NCBI RefSeq assembly: GCF_004362245.1
Contig: NZ_SNWM01000002.1
Location: 682,001-746,000, forward strand
Origin: Pedobacter duraquae
GTDB lineage: Bacteria > Bacteroidota > Bacteroidia > Sphingobacteriales > Sphingobacteriaceae
DNA: 64,000 bases
Reading direction: 5' to 3'
Of the stretch, positions 45,262 to 54,886 are shown in pieces. Position 1 is the stretch's first letter. Every line of letters starts with the position of its first letter. Under the pieces are notes generated by a model. The model did no database searches. It worked only from the letters and a program-made list of their open reading frames with translations, and had not been told where the DNA came from. Position numbers and translations under genes: made by a program.

Positions 45262-46932
45262 TTACCAACCCGGATTCTGTACAAGTTTTGTATTGGTTAG
45301 TATTTCGATGTTCGGGATTGGCCACAGATAATCACGATTAACATTAAAAGTTCTCGTCTCAATAAGACGCATTTGCGAGCGGTTACTGATTTTACTGTAG
45401 TCGGCAGTACCGTTTTCATCTAACGTTGGTGCCGAAGCCAGGAAAGCTTTAGGTATCCTACCCAACAACGGGCCCGGCATCACCTTTTCAGCAATCTTCC
45501 ATCTTCTGATATCAAACAATCTTAGTCCCTCCATCGCCAGTTCACATTTACGTTCCAGGCGTACAATTGCGCGCATCTCTGCCTGAGTCTTTCCTTTTGT
45601 AAGTGCCGGCAATGCTACTGTTGTACGTTGCCTAACCTGATTAATGGCGTCATACACGCTGTCATCTATCTGATTGGCCTCAATTTTTGCTTCTGCATAG
45701 ATTAGCAATACTTCAGCATAACGGATAAGAATGAGGTTCATATCAGAGTTTTCATCATCGGCCATGTCGGCGATATCCGTATATTTTCTGTATAGATACC
45801 CTGAATAGGTGGCAAAAGCATTAGTAGCATCGGTATTTGTTACACGCACTGCCGGACTAACATTATAATTCCAAACCTTTAAGCTATCCGGATGTGTTTC
45901 AAACTGATAACCAAATAATACAGAATTTGGAAGCACAACGGTGTAACCCAAACGCGGATCGCGGTTTTTAAAAGGTGCTTTAGGATCGTATAATGGCGAC
46001 TTATCAATTGGGAGGCCATCTTTCATCTCGTATGAATCTATCAGACTTTGCGGTGGAACCTCATTGGATACACCACCTGCCATACGCGAGGTTAAGAAAT
46101 TTGGCGTAGCATGTGTGAGGGTACCTTTCAGGTATTGAAGGGCAAAGATAATCTCAGCAGAAGTTTGGCCGGCATACGTAAATAGCTGTCCATAATCCGG
46201 ATGCAGCTTATAGGTATTCAAGGCCATTACAGCCTTTGCTGCATCCGCAGCAACTGTCCAGTCTCCATTATATAAAGCAGTTCTTGCTTTGATGGCCAGT
46301 GCAGCACCTTTAGTAGCGCGACCTGCGCTCTTAGCATCCACCGTTAGCGGGAGATCTTTTGCAGCATCATCCATTTCTTTGATTACGAAATCCGCCACTT
46401 CTCTTTTTGTGTTACGTGGCACCTGAGCTTCTTCAAGTTTAACCGTATGGGTAATCAGGGGTACCCCACCAAACATTTCAATTAAGTAATGGTAGTTGAT
46501 CGCCCGTAAGAACCTTGCTTCAGCCTTTACCTGATTGTATAACGCAGGGCTGATTTTATCTTTGACGCGATCAATATTATCAAGCAAGAAGTTACAGCGA
46601 CCGATACCCTGGTAATATTCGCGCCAGAAAACAAGGATTGAAGCGTTGTTACTGGCATGACTGCCTTTACCGATTTCCTGCATCGCATGGTTACTTCTGT
46701 TCCAGTCGATGTCTGTAGTTACGTCAAGAATTACAGGCCATGGACGCTGTGTCTTGGCTTCGAAATTCAACGCTTTGTAGCATCCAAAAAGTCCGAGCAT
46801 CAGTTCATCCTGATTGGAATAGAAGGATGCATCGGAAGGACCACTAAGGGGAACCTTATCCAGGAAATCTTTTTTGCAGGATGCCGGAAGGATGAGGCAG
46901 ACTGCGAGTATGAAGTAAATGATCTTATTCAT
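45262..46932 (-). CDS. SusD/RagB-family lipoprotein of the DeoR-linked locus
   Basis: A lipoprotein signal (IIYFILAVCLILPASC) leads into the SusD fold: VKAEARFLRAINYHYLIEMFGGVPL, then LIRYAEVLLIYAEAKIEANQIDDSVYDAINQVRQR and ERKCELAMEGLRLFDIRRWKIAE. About 556 residues. The ATG at 46932 is chosen because it gives the lipoprotein signal; in-frame starts upstream lie in the gap or in susC. It pairs with the SusC gene directly upstream. Confidence 0.95.
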   Translation of the reverse strand: MNKIIYFILAVCLILPASCKKDFLDKVPLSGPSDASFYSNQDELMLGLFGCYKALNFEAKTQRPWPVILDVTTDIDWNRSNHAMQEIGKGSHASNNASILVFWREYYQGIGRCNFLLDNIDRVKDKISPALYNQVKAEARFLRAINYHYLIEMFGGVPLITHTVKLEEAQVPRNTKREVADFVIKEMDDAAKDLPLTVDAKSAGRATKGAALAIKARTALYNGDWTVAADAAKAVMALNTYKLHPDYGQLFTYAGQTSAEIIFALQYLKGTLTHATPNFLTSRMAGGVSNEVPPQSLIDSYEMKDGLPIDKSPLYDPKAPFKNRDPRLGYTVVLPNSVLFGYQFETHPDSLKVWNYNVSPAVRVTNTDATNAFATYSGYLYRKYTDIADMADDENSDMNLILIRYAEVLLIYAEAKIEANQIDDSVYDAINQVRQRTTVALPALTKGKTQAEMRAIVRLERKCELAMEGLRLFDIRRWKIAEKVMPGPLLGRIPKAFLASAPTLDENGTADYSKISNRSQMRLIETRTFNVNRDYLWPIPNIEILTNTKLVQNPGW

Positions 46933-47005
46933 GACTTTATTTTTTGCTGTTGATACACGTAATGCGTTTGCAGTATTTGTTGTAGTTTTCATATGGGACC
47001 TGCGC

Positions 47006-50000
47006 TTAAAAGTTAACATCAAGTCCGACGGTGTAGGTTTTAACCTGCGGATACACGTCGCCACGACCAACCGGAGCCTCTACATCATAGCCTTTCCAGA
47101 AATGATCTTTGGTAAACAGATTTTGTCCATTTACAAAGACACGAATAGAGCTAGTTGATAATTTACTGGCGATACGGGCTGGCAGTGAATAGCCGATCTG
47201 CAGGTTTTTCAGGCGCAGGTAAGAAGCATCCTTAACCCAGAAGCTGGATACCTTCTCATTATTTGTCTCGCTAAATGCAAGTCGTGGAAAAGCAGCTCCA
47301 GTATTTGTTGGTGTCCAATTGTCTTTATGTTGCTCCTGAACCGTGCCCCCATTGAAGAAAGGCATAATGCCCTGCTGATACAGGAATCCGTCTGCCTTGC
47401 CTACACCCTGGAAAAACGCAGCTATGCTAAATCCTTTATATGAAGCGTTTAACGATGCTGAGTAGGTATATCGTGGAATTGTACTACCAATAATAACATT
47501 ATCTGCATCATTGATCACGCCGTCACCGTTCTGATCCTTATATTTAATATCGCCGGCTTTGGTTATACCAAACTGGGTGGCATGCGCTGCCGCTTCTGCG
47601 TCAGACTGAAATAATCCCTCTGCCTGAAGTCCGAACAAAGAGTTGATAGAAGATCCCTCACGACTTACCGTAAGTGCTGAGCGGTTTACGCCACGCAGAT
47701 CTACCACCCTATTGATCACATCAGAGAAATTCACGCTGATATCATATTTAAAATCCCGGATATTATTGCGGTAAGACAAGGCAAGTTCGTATCCTTTATT
47801 CGTCACCACGCCAACATTTTGAATTGGAGCAGCAAGACCTACCGTTAGTGGAATATCAAGCGTATAGAGAATATCCCTACTTCTTCTGATATAGTAATCA
47901 CCTGTAAAACTAAGATTCTTAAGGATGGTAAAATCAAGTCCAAAATCCGTCATCGCCGTTGTCTCCCAGGAAATTCCTGAATTAGCAAGTGTATTGAGCG
48001 CAGCAATATTGACAATCTGCTTGCCAATGGTATAAGAACCGCTCGCAATAGAAGAAGTAAAAGGATAGTTACCGATATTCTGGTTACCAAGTTCTCCCCA
48101 TGAAGCTCTGATTTTTAAATCATTGATTACATCCTTAACAGGTTGCATAAAACTTTCCTGGGATATTCTCCATCCGGCAGACACAGAAGGGAAGAAACCA
48201 TATTTATGACCTTCGGCAAAGCGTGATGATCCATCATAACGGCCGTTGATTTCGAGTAGATATTTTTGCTTATAATCGTAGTTTATTCTTCCAAAAAATG
48301 ACTGCAGTGCCCATTCGGCTGCTGATCCTGTAGTTTGCTGATTAGCTGAGGACCCTGTATTCAATACCGGATAATCAGGTAAAACGAAGTTGTCGCGGAA
48401 CGCAGAGAACCCATCATTGCGATAATCTTCCCTTGAGGCACCTACCAATACTTTAAAAGTATGATCACCAACAGCCTGATCAGCGGTAACCGTTGCCCTG
48501 TAATTATTATAGTAAGAGTGACTTAAAGAACGGGTTAAGGTACTTAATGCAGGCGCAGTGTAGGCTACAGTACCATCCTGTTTATAGGTTACTACCGCTC
48601 TGTTAAAATTATTGTCCTCAGATTGCGAATAGCGTGGTGCTGCTGTTAAATCGGCTTTTAGCCATTTCAATGGTTGGTAGGTCAGCGTTGCATTCAGCTG
48701 TGCCGACGGGCTTGAGTTTTTCTGGAAGCCCCCATCTTTTGTTGTAAAGGCTACCGGGTTACTACCATTCCAACCTTCTCCCCAGTTACCATTGCTATAC
48801 CTGAACGCCTGATTGGCAGGAATTCTGTTCATCCAGTGAAACACTGCGGAGGTACCCGGACCCGGCTCAAGAGAATTGGCTGCAAGTAACTGAAGGTCGA
48901 CCTTCAGGCTCAGCTTATCAGAAAAACGTACATCTGCGTTATTTCTCAACGTAAAGCGTCTGAACCCAGAGTTCTCAATGATACCTTTCTGATCAAAAAA
49001 TCCTGCCGAGGTAAGGAAGCGGATCTTCTCGCCACCGCCATTAATACTGATGAAATGACTCTGCATAAATCCAGATCCTGTAAGCACTTCTTTCTGCCAG
49101 TCTGTATTTGGATAAAGATCCGTATTCCCGGGATTATCACGATAAGCTTGGATCAGTGCATCTGAATAAAGTGGTGCTTTACCTGTATTGGTATAAGCAA
49201 GGTTGGTTAGCACCATGTGATCTATAGCATTCACCATTTTTGGCAGGTTTGTAGGATCCTGAAAACCTGAATATCCATTATAATTTACAGACAACTGGTT
49301 GTTCTTAGCTCTTTTAGTGGTCACCAGAATAACCCCATTTGCTGCTCTGGAACCATAGATAGATGCTGATGCGGCATCTTTTAGTACCGAAACGTTTTCA
49401 ATGATATTAGGGTCCAGCGCATTGATAGAGCCCTCTACGCCATCGATCAACACCAATGGATTCGCATCAAGGAGTGTTCCGATCCCGCGAATGCGGATAT
49501 TTCCAGCATCGGCTCCCGGCTGTCCTGACGACTGTGTTACCGTAACACCGGCAGCAAGTCCTTGCAATGCTGCCGAAGCTTGTCCCACTGGCCTTACGAT
49601 CAGGTCTTTCGAAGAGATCGACGATACAGCACCGGTTAGGTTAACCTTTTTTTGCGTGCCAAAGCCCACAACCACAACCTCATCGAGACCTTCGGTGCTT
49701 GGGATGAAGGAGATGTTAACAGTAGTTTGCCTGGTAACAGCGATCTCCTGACTTTCGTATCCTATTGAGCTGAATACAAGAATGTCACCAGGCTTAGTTG
49801 TAAGGCTGTAATTGCCATTTGCATCGCTTGAGGTACCTCCTTGTTGGCCTTTGATTTTAATCGATGTTCCAGGAACTGTACTACCGCCATTACGTTCGGT
49901 AATTTTACCTTTAATTGTGATTGGAACGCCGGTTTGGGCGAAGCCTACAGCATGGATCAGGTATAAGATTAATACCCCAAGCTGCATTTTTCTGAAGATA

Positions 50001-50023
50001 GCAGAATAGCACTTTTTTTTCAT
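47006..50023 (-). CDS. SusC/RagA-family TonB-dependent transporter without STN domain
   Basis: The 1005-residue transporter has a signal peptide (ending IHAVGFAQ), a carboxypeptidase-like domain (ITIKGKITERNGGSTVPGTSIKIKG), LDEVVVVGFGTQKKVNLTGAV, a plug (AALQGLAAGVTV, VLIDGVEG, VLKDAASASIYGSRAANGVILVTTK) and a barrel ending TVGLDVNF. It lacks the STN domain seen in the SusC at 28-31 kb, which fits control by a cytoplasmic DeoR regulator instead of sigma/anti-sigma. It heads a minus-strand operon with susD, dehydrogenase, two kinases and phosphatase. Confidence 0.96.
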   Translation of the reverse strand: MKKKCYSAIFRKMQLGVLILYLIHAVGFAQTGVPITIKGKITERNGGSTVPGTSIKIKGQQGGTSSDANGNYSLTTKPGDILVFSSIGYESQEIAVTRQTTVNISFIPSTEGLDEVVVVGFGTQKKVNLTGAVSSISSKDLIVRPVGQASAALQGLAAGVTVTQSSGQPGADAGNIRIRGIGTLLDANPLVLIDGVEGSINALDPNIIENVSVLKDAASASIYGSRAANGVILVTTKRAKNNQLSVNYNGYSGFQDPTNLPKMVNAIDHMVLTNLAYTNTGKAPLYSDALIQAYRDNPGNTDLYPNTDWQKEVLTGSGFMQSHFISINGGGEKIRFLTSAGFFDQKGIIENSGFRRFTLRNNADVRFSDKLSLKVDLQLLAANSLEPGPGTSAVFHWMNRIPANQAFRYSNGNWGEGWNGSNPVAFTTKDGGFQKNSSPSAQLNATLTYQPLKWLKADLTAAPRYSQSEDNNFNRAVVTYKQDGTVAYTAPALSTLTRSLSHSYYNNYRATVTADQAVGDHTFKVLVGASREDYRNDGFSAFRDNFVLPDYPVLNTGSSANQQTTGSAAEWALQSFFGRINYDYKQKYLLEINGRYDGSSRFAEGHKYGFFPSVSAGWRISQESFMQPVKDVINDLKIRASWGELGNQNIGNYPFTSSIASGSYTIGKQIVNIAALNTLANSGISWETTAMTDFGLDFTILKNLSFTGDYYIRRSRDILYTLDIPLTVGLAAPIQNVGVVTNKGYELALSYRNNIRDFKYDISVNFSDVINRVVDLRGVNRSALTVSREGSSINSLFGLQAEGLFQSDAEAAAHATQFGITKAGDIKYKDQNGDGVINDADNVIIGSTIPRYTYSASLNASYKGFSIAAFFQGVGKADGFLYQQGIMPFFNGGTVQEQHKDNWTPTNTGAAFPRLAFSETNNEKVSSFWVKDASYLRLKNLQIGYSLPARIASKLSTSSIRVFVNGQNLFTKDHFWKGYDVEAPVGRGDVYPQVKTYTVGLDVNF

Positions 50024-50333
50024 AACAAGTTTATTGAATAAATGATATTTGGTTTCTTAAGCTTTGGCCACTTCCATCAGATCTGCACCGTTCCTGTATT
50101 TTGAAATGAACGATCAAATAAACAAATTAAAGTTATTAAAACAAAATAAAACCTATTTTAAATAATATGAAAGCAATTTTAAGCTATTAACATCACCACA
50201 ACATGAGTATAATGTTAAATTATCATGAATATTTGCGGTTAATTCGCGGATATAAGTTAAATTCGCTATTATATCCAAAAGATTAAAAAATCAACAAAAT
50301 ACGCCAAATAAACGCTCTTAAAGCACTTTTACC
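50024..50333. promoter_or_regulatory. divergent susC / deoR control region
   Basis: No gene is present. It holds ACAAATTAAAG (50122) and ACAAAATAAAACCT (50141), two related copies about 19 bp apart, the second identical to one before the MFS gene. Near deoR there is an inverted repeat GGATATAA (50248-50255) / TTATATCC (50269-50276) and a loose direct repeat TTAATTCGC/TTAAATTCGC (50239 and 50257). These are candidate DeoR sites for both directions. Confidence 0.5.
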
Positions 50334-51098
50334 ATGAAGAATATTACCGATAGACATGAATTCATTCTAAAAAAACTAAAAGAAAACGGAAAAGTTAACA
50401 TTATGGAACTTATCGATCAGATGGAAGTTTCAGGTGTAACTATCCGAAAGGACTTAAAGTTATTAGAGGATAAGAGTCTTTTATTCCGTACGCGGGGTGG
50501 CGGATCCATCCATAATCCTTACGCTGCAGAGCGGACGATCAATGAAAAGGAGTTCATCAATTCGGATGAAAAGCAAAAAATTGCACGAGCAGCGATGGCA
50601 TTGATCGGAATGAACGACTCAATTACGATAGGATCCGGAACCACGGTTTTTGAGTTGGCCAGATGCCTGCATCCGAATAAACACTTAACAGTGATCACAC
50701 CGGCATTGAAAGTCGGCCTCGAATTAAGTAACCGGCCCAATGTAGAGGTTTTACAATTAGGCGGACTCATCCGTTCAAATTCTTCCTCCGTAGCTGGCAC
50801 TTATGCCGAACGTATCCTTTCTGATATTTCCTGCGGCATCTTATTTTTAGGGGTTGATGGGATTGATCTGGATTTCGGCCTTTCTATTACAAATTTATCT
50901 GAGGCTACTTTAAATCAAAAGATGATTGAAACCGCTCAAACCGTAGTGATCATGGCCGACAGCACTAAATTTGACAAAAGAGGCCTTGGTAAGATCTGCG
51001 GGTTTGAGCAGGTTCATTATATCATTACAGATAGCAAAGTACCTGATACAGTTGTAAGTGCTATTGAGGAACGTGGCGTAAAGGTTATTATTGCTTAA
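50334..51098 (+). CDS. DeoR/GlpR-family transcriptional regulator
   Basis: The N-terminal DeoR winged helix (DRHEFILKKLKENGKVNIMELIDQMEVSGVTIRKDLKLLEDK, about 6-50) and the sugar-phosphate-sensing DeoR C-terminal domain (NDSITIGSGTTVFELARCL, LFLGVDGIDLDFGLSITNLSEA, MADSTKFDKRG) are complete; 254 residues. DeoR proteins repress sugar catabolic operons until a phosphorylated sugar binds. It is divergent from the susC operon and convergent, by a shared TTAA stop, with the EEP gene of the second operon, so it is the likely regulator of both. Confidence 0.94.
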   Translation: MKNITDRHEFILKKLKENGKVNIMELIDQMEVSGVTIRKDLKLLEDKSLLFRTRGGGSIHNPYAAERTINEKEFINSDEKQKIARAAMALIGMNDSITIGSGTTVFELARCLHPNKHLTVITPALKVGLELSNRPNVEVLQLGGLIRSNSSSVAGTYAERILSDISCGILFLGVDGIDLDFGLSITNLSEATLNQKMIETAQTVVIMADSTKFDKRGLGKICGFEQVHYIITDSKVPDTVVSAIEERGVKVIIA

Positions 51099-52030
51099 GT
51101 GAAGCTTACTTCCGAACTCACAAAGTAATGGTCACTTGGATAGATACCATCTACCTGATCCATAATGATCTTTGCCCCTTCAGCTTTGAATTTTCCGCGG
51201 ATAAAAATAAAATCAATTTTTCCAGTCGTTTTCCCCGAGGTTTTCTGATAGTCTTTTCCCAAAAAATTATGGAAGGTTGCCCCCGGCTCTGTATTTCCAT
51301 GGATGGTGCGGTAAGTATCTTCCCAGCCGCCTTTGACAATGATATCATACACCGGATTTGTAGCGTCTACATTAAAATCCCCAATCAGCAGCTGCGGGAA
51401 GTCAGGCAGATATTGTGCCGTCTCTTTAACAATCAATTGTCCTTGCTTGTTACGCGCATCCTGGTCTTTATGATCCAGATGAACAGCCATAATCCTGAAC
51501 TCACGCCCAGAATGTCTGTCTTTAAGTCGCACCCAATTAACATGTCTGGCTCTTGCTGTATTCCATGACTTGCTCCCACCAATCTCTGGTGTTTCAGAAA
51601 GCCAATAGCATCCGGCAGAGACCATATCATATCTTTTTTTAGAATACATCACCAGGTTTTTAGCAATCCCATTATAGGTTTCCGGATTAACATCCATCTC
51701 AGGGCCCTCAAACCCAAAACAGCCATATTCGGGCATTTCTTTCTTAAGATCGTCTGCCTGCACTTTCAGCACTTCCTGAAAACCGATCAAATCTGGTTTC
51801 TGCGATTTAATCACCTGTATACATGCTTTTTTACGTGCAGTCCATCCACGGCCAATTGCATCATCCTCTGGCAAGGCTACGCGAATATTACAACCCAATA
51901 CAAGATGTGATGTTCCCAAGGGCATAGCAGATGCGTTTATCGTTTCGGCAAAAGACCCAATCGGCAGGCAGGATGCGGATACAGCAATACCCAATCCTTT
52001 TACAAAATTCCTCCTTGATACTTCGTTCAT
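51095..52030 (-). CDS. Tat-exported endonuclease/exonuclease/phosphatase (EEP) family phosphodiesterase
   Basis: A twin-arginine signal (SRRNFVKGLGIAVSASC, Arg 6-7) is followed by the EEP fold: GFQEVLK (catalytic Glu), AVHLDH, LLIGDFNVDA and a final SDHYFV. The cofactor-dependent family hydrolyses phosphodiester or phosphomonoester bonds of nucleic acids, inositol lipids or sugars. The Tat signal places it outside the cytoplasm, so it may release a phosphorylated polyol or sugar from a polymer or lipid head group. It follows the FAD oxidoreductase gene by 10 bases. Confidence 0.9.
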   Translation of the reverse strand: MNEVSRRNFVKGLGIAVSASCLPIGSFAETINASAMPLGTSHLVLGCNIRVALPEDDAIGRGWTARKKACIQVIKSQKPDLIGFQEVLKVQADDLKKEMPEYGCFGFEGPEMDVNPETYNGIAKNLVMYSKKRYDMVSAGCYWLSETPEIGGSKSWNTARARHVNWVRLKDRHSGREFRIMAVHLDHKDQDARNKQGQLIVKETAQYLPDFPQLLIGDFNVDATNPVYDIIVKGGWEDTYRTIHGNTEPGATFHNFLGKDYQKTSGKTTGKIDFIFIRGKFKAEGAKIIMDQVDGIYPSDHYFVSSEVSFT

Positions 52031-52040
52031 TTCGCTGAGT

Positions 52041-53438
52041 TTAAGATTCTGCTAACACTTGTGGATTCAGAAAAGCACCTTTTTCCTGTAGTTCGGCGCG
52101 AAGCAGGTTCACATCCAATGCCGACGGTAAAACACCTGCACGGATAGCGAGTTTGGCTGCCCTGCCCGCAGCCTCTCCCATCGCCATACATGGTGCCATC
52201 ACACGGATGGCCGACATAGCTTCGTGCGTAGTTGAAATGCATCTACCTGCTACGATCAGATTTTCGATTTTCTCAGGTATCAGGGAACGGTAAGGAATAT
52301 CATAACAGTCGCCACACCATTCCAGCGTACAGCCACCTCCCTGTGGGTGATGCAGATCCAATGGATAGCTGGCAACAGCAATAGCATCATCAAAACGGCT
52401 ACAGCCCAGAACATCCGCAGCGGTCATCACATATTTACCTACAATCCTGCGTGTCTCCCTGATTCCAATAAATGGAGCCATTTTGGTGAAATATGCATTT
52501 TCGAAACCTGGTACGTAGTTAATCAGGTATTTCTGAATATCATGAATCTGTCTTCTGCCTTCAGCCTCACCATAGGAAAGACTAGCCGGATCAGTACCAT
52601 CAACACCGTTAACACGGGTCATATTAACCCAAACTTCGCCTTCGCGAAGCCCAGTGATTACAATTGTACGTTCGGTTGGTAATTCCAGCCCATCCTCTTT
52701 TGCCTTATTGATTAGAGAACGTAGTCCTACAACAATAAACTGATTATTTTGCCCGAAGTACTCATTGGGAATAAAATCGGTTAGATAAGTTCTAGGTTCT
52801 TCGGAGATACTGGTCCTTAGTTTTTCCGTATCGACACCACCAAGGCAAAACATTAATGTTGGGGGCTGCACGCCACCCTGCTCGTTACCCTGTTCACACG
52901 CAACGCCGGCACGGAAAGCAACATCGGCATCACCTGTACAGTCGATTATCGTTTTTGCAAGGATTACCTCCCTTCCCGACTTGCTTTCTATAATTACGCC
53001 TTTAACACTGTTACCTTCTTTAATTACCCCTGCAAAAAACACATACAGCAGCACTTCAACGCCACTTTCGAGCAACATTTCAAGACCTACATTCTTGACA
53101 GCCTCGGGCTCTACCAGTGTCAGACTCATATGCAAAGGACAAGGACGATGCTCACTGGAAGCATTTTTTTCCTTTAGGCGATCAATAAATTTCTGTGGAA
53201 GGCCCTTGATAATCTGGTTGCCTTTCTGGCCGAGGAATCCAAGAATTGGCAAACCAATAGTCATATTGCCTCCTACAAAACTTCTGCTTTCAATCAGCAT
53301 GACTTTCAAACCATCGTCGGCAGCAGCCTGTGCTGCAATTAATCCCGACGGACCGCCACCCACTACCAATACATCCACCTGCGCACGAACAGGAAGTTCC
53401 CTTGCGGGCTCAGATACTGTCAGCTTCTCATTTTTCAT
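52041..53438 (-). CDS. FAD-dependent oxidoreductase (FAD_oxidored family)
   Basis: The N-terminal dinucleotide-binding loop DVLVVGGGPSGLIAAQAAADDG and MLIESRSFVGGNMT, a central IDCTGDADVA (second FAD contact) and a C-terminal ENLIVAGRCISTTHEAMSAIRVMAPCMAMGEAAGRAA block are typical of PF12831-type oxidoreductases. No signal peptide was found, so it is probably cytoplasmic. It lies between an MFS carrier (33 bases upstream) and an EEP phosphodiesterase, and may oxidise the imported sugar or polyol. The substrate is unknown. Confidence 0.9.
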   Translation of the reverse strand: MKNEKLTVSEPARELPVRAQVDVLVVGGGPSGLIAAQAAADDGLKVMLIESRSFVGGNMTIGLPILGFLGQKGNQIIKGLPQKFIDRLKEKNASSEHRPCPLHMSLTLVEPEAVKNVGLEMLLESGVEVLLYVFFAGVIKEGNSVKGVIIESKSGREVILAKTIIDCTGDADVAFRAGVACEQGNEQGGVQPPTLMFCLGGVDTEKLRTSISEEPRTYLTDFIPNEYFGQNNQFIVVGLRSLINKAKEDGLELPTERTIVITGLREGEVWVNMTRVNGVDGTDPASLSYGEAEGRRQIHDIQKYLINYVPGFENAYFTKMAPFIGIRETRRIVGKYVMTAADVLGCSRFDDAIAVASYPLDLHHPQGGGCTLEWCGDCYDIPYRSLIPEKIENLIVAGRCISTTHEAMSAIRVMAPCMAMGEAAGRAAKLAIRAGVLPSALDVNLLRAELQEKGAFLNPQVLAES

Positions 53439-53471
53439 AACACTATAGCTAAAAATTACACATTATATTTT

Positions 53472-54737
53472 TTATACCGTCAGCAACGGATTCCCGACTG
53501 CTACTTGTTTAGGTTTTTCAGGCTTTATCATTGTCCAAAGGATTAATACACCAATGGGATGCAAAAAAGCCATGACCATGAATATATTTTCTGCGCCTAC
53601 CTTACCCATAAACTGCCCGACAAAGTAATTGAACAACACGGCTCCACCCGCACCAAATCCCCCGGCAATACCGAGTACGCTGGCCACATTTCTACTGGGG
53701 AATGCTTCAGCAACGACGACGCTGACCGTAAAAAGCCAGCTGAGACAGGCGATCGCAACTACGCTAAATATCAAAAGGGTTGAAAAAGCACTTGGCAGAT
53801 ATGGTGTAAGCACGCAAAAAGGAGAAAGCACGGCCACGGCAGTCAACATTACTTTACGTGCCTGCAGGGGTTTTCTTCCTTTCCGAACCATATAGTCGGA
53901 CCAGGCAGAAGTTCCAATGGCACCGAGATCAGCAACCAGAAAAGGGATCCAGCCGTATAGGCCCATTTCTTTCAAGGAAAGTCCAGACTGCTCCTGAAGA
54001 TAACCCGGCAACCAGAACAAGCAGAAGTACCATACCGGATCTGTAACAAAACGAATAAGTAAAATACCCCACAGACTTCTTCTGGACCACAGCTGCTTCC
54101 ATTTAAAACCCTCAGTTTCCATTGGCTGTGCACTTTCAGTAGCCTCCTGCATGATAGATGTTGGTGGGTCACGGTAAATCATGATCCAGAGCAAGGCTAT
54201 AATTAGTCCCGAAATACCAGCTACAACAAATACCGTATGCCAGTTATAAGTGATGGCAAGCCAGGCCACTAACGGCGGAGCAATGATTGCCCCAATAGAA
54301 CTACCCGCAACGCACAGGCTGTTTGCTGTCGCCCTCAGCTTTCCCGGAAACCAAATTGTAACCACACGGAGCTGTGCAGGGAAATTTGTAGGCTCGGCCA
54401 TGCCTAGCATCCCCCTGAAAAAACCAAACTGACCAACGGAACGGGAAATGCCTCCGCCAATTGACGCGAGCGACCAGCCAATTATCCCAAAAAACATAGT
54501 CAAACGCGCACCAAATCGATCAACAAGCCAGCCAGTAACAGGATACATTAACGCGTAACATACCGTAAAAATATTAAGGATGAATGCATATCCGTCATCC
54601 GCAAGCTGGAATTCTTTTTTTATAACTGGTTTAAGGATTGATACGATCTGTCTGTCAAAGTAATTAAAAACAATGGCCAAAAAGATGACCAGAATAATTA
54701 ACCAGCGCCGGCGTTCGGGAAGAATAGCTTTTGACAT
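53472..54737 (-). CDS. MFS transporter of the anion:cation symporter (hexuronate/galactonate) type
   Basis: Twelve membrane segments and the FNYFDRQIVSILKPVIKKEF and GWLVDRFGARLTM (motif A) regions resemble the ACS family (ExuT, GudP) that imports sugar acids with protons. Starts at 54737 (MSKAILPERRR) or 63 bases upstream are both possible; the first gives the family's short N-terminus. It is the first gene of a three-gene minus operon with FAD oxidoreductase and EEP genes. Its presence points to an acidic sugar or polyol-derived acid as cargo. Confidence 0.88.
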   Translation of the reverse strand: MSKAILPERRRWLIILVIFLAIVFNYFDRQIVSILKPVIKKEFQLADDGYAFILNIFTVCYALMYPVTGWLVDRFGARLTMFFGIIGWSLASIGGGISRSVGQFGFFRGMLGMAEPTNFPAQLRVVTIWFPGKLRATANSLCVAGSSIGAIIAPPLVAWLAITYNWHTVFVVAGISGLIIALLWIMIYRDPPTSIMQEATESAQPMETEGFKWKQLWSRRSLWGILLIRFVTDPVWYFCLFWLPGYLQEQSGLSLKEMGLYGWIPFLVADLGAIGTSAWSDYMVRKGRKPLQARKVMLTAVAVLSPFCVLTPYLPSAFSTLLIFSVVAIACLSWLFTVSVVVAEAFPSRNVASVLGIAGGFGAGGAVLFNYFVGQFMGKVGAENIFMVMAFLHPIGVLILWTMIKPEKPKQVAVGNPLLTV

Positions 54738-54804
54738 CACACTTATATGTTTTATACTTGGTTTTCCAGCAACATTCAACCTGTCAGTTGCCTTATCCAA
54801 ATTA

Positions 54805-54835
54805 ACAAAATAAAACCTTTTAAAACAAAATAAAA
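54805..54835. promoter_or_regulatory. tandem ACAAAATAAAA motif before the MFS operon, candidate DeoR site
   Basis: ACAAAATAAAA at 54805-54815 and again at 54825-54835, 20 bp apart. The first copy continues as ACAAAATAAAACCT, the same 14 bases as at 50141-50154 in the susC control region. The sequence is A-rich, so chance similarity is not excluded. Confidence 0.45.
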
Positions 54836-54886
54836 ATATAATAAAACTAAATGTAAGTTTTTTAAAGTTTACAACCGAAGTTAGGA

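Noticed and set aside
52981-53448. Plus-strand frame of 155 codons opposite the FAD oxidoreductase
   Set aside because: Ser/Pro/Thr-rich antisense translation typical of shadows; the sense gene carries the FAD motifs.
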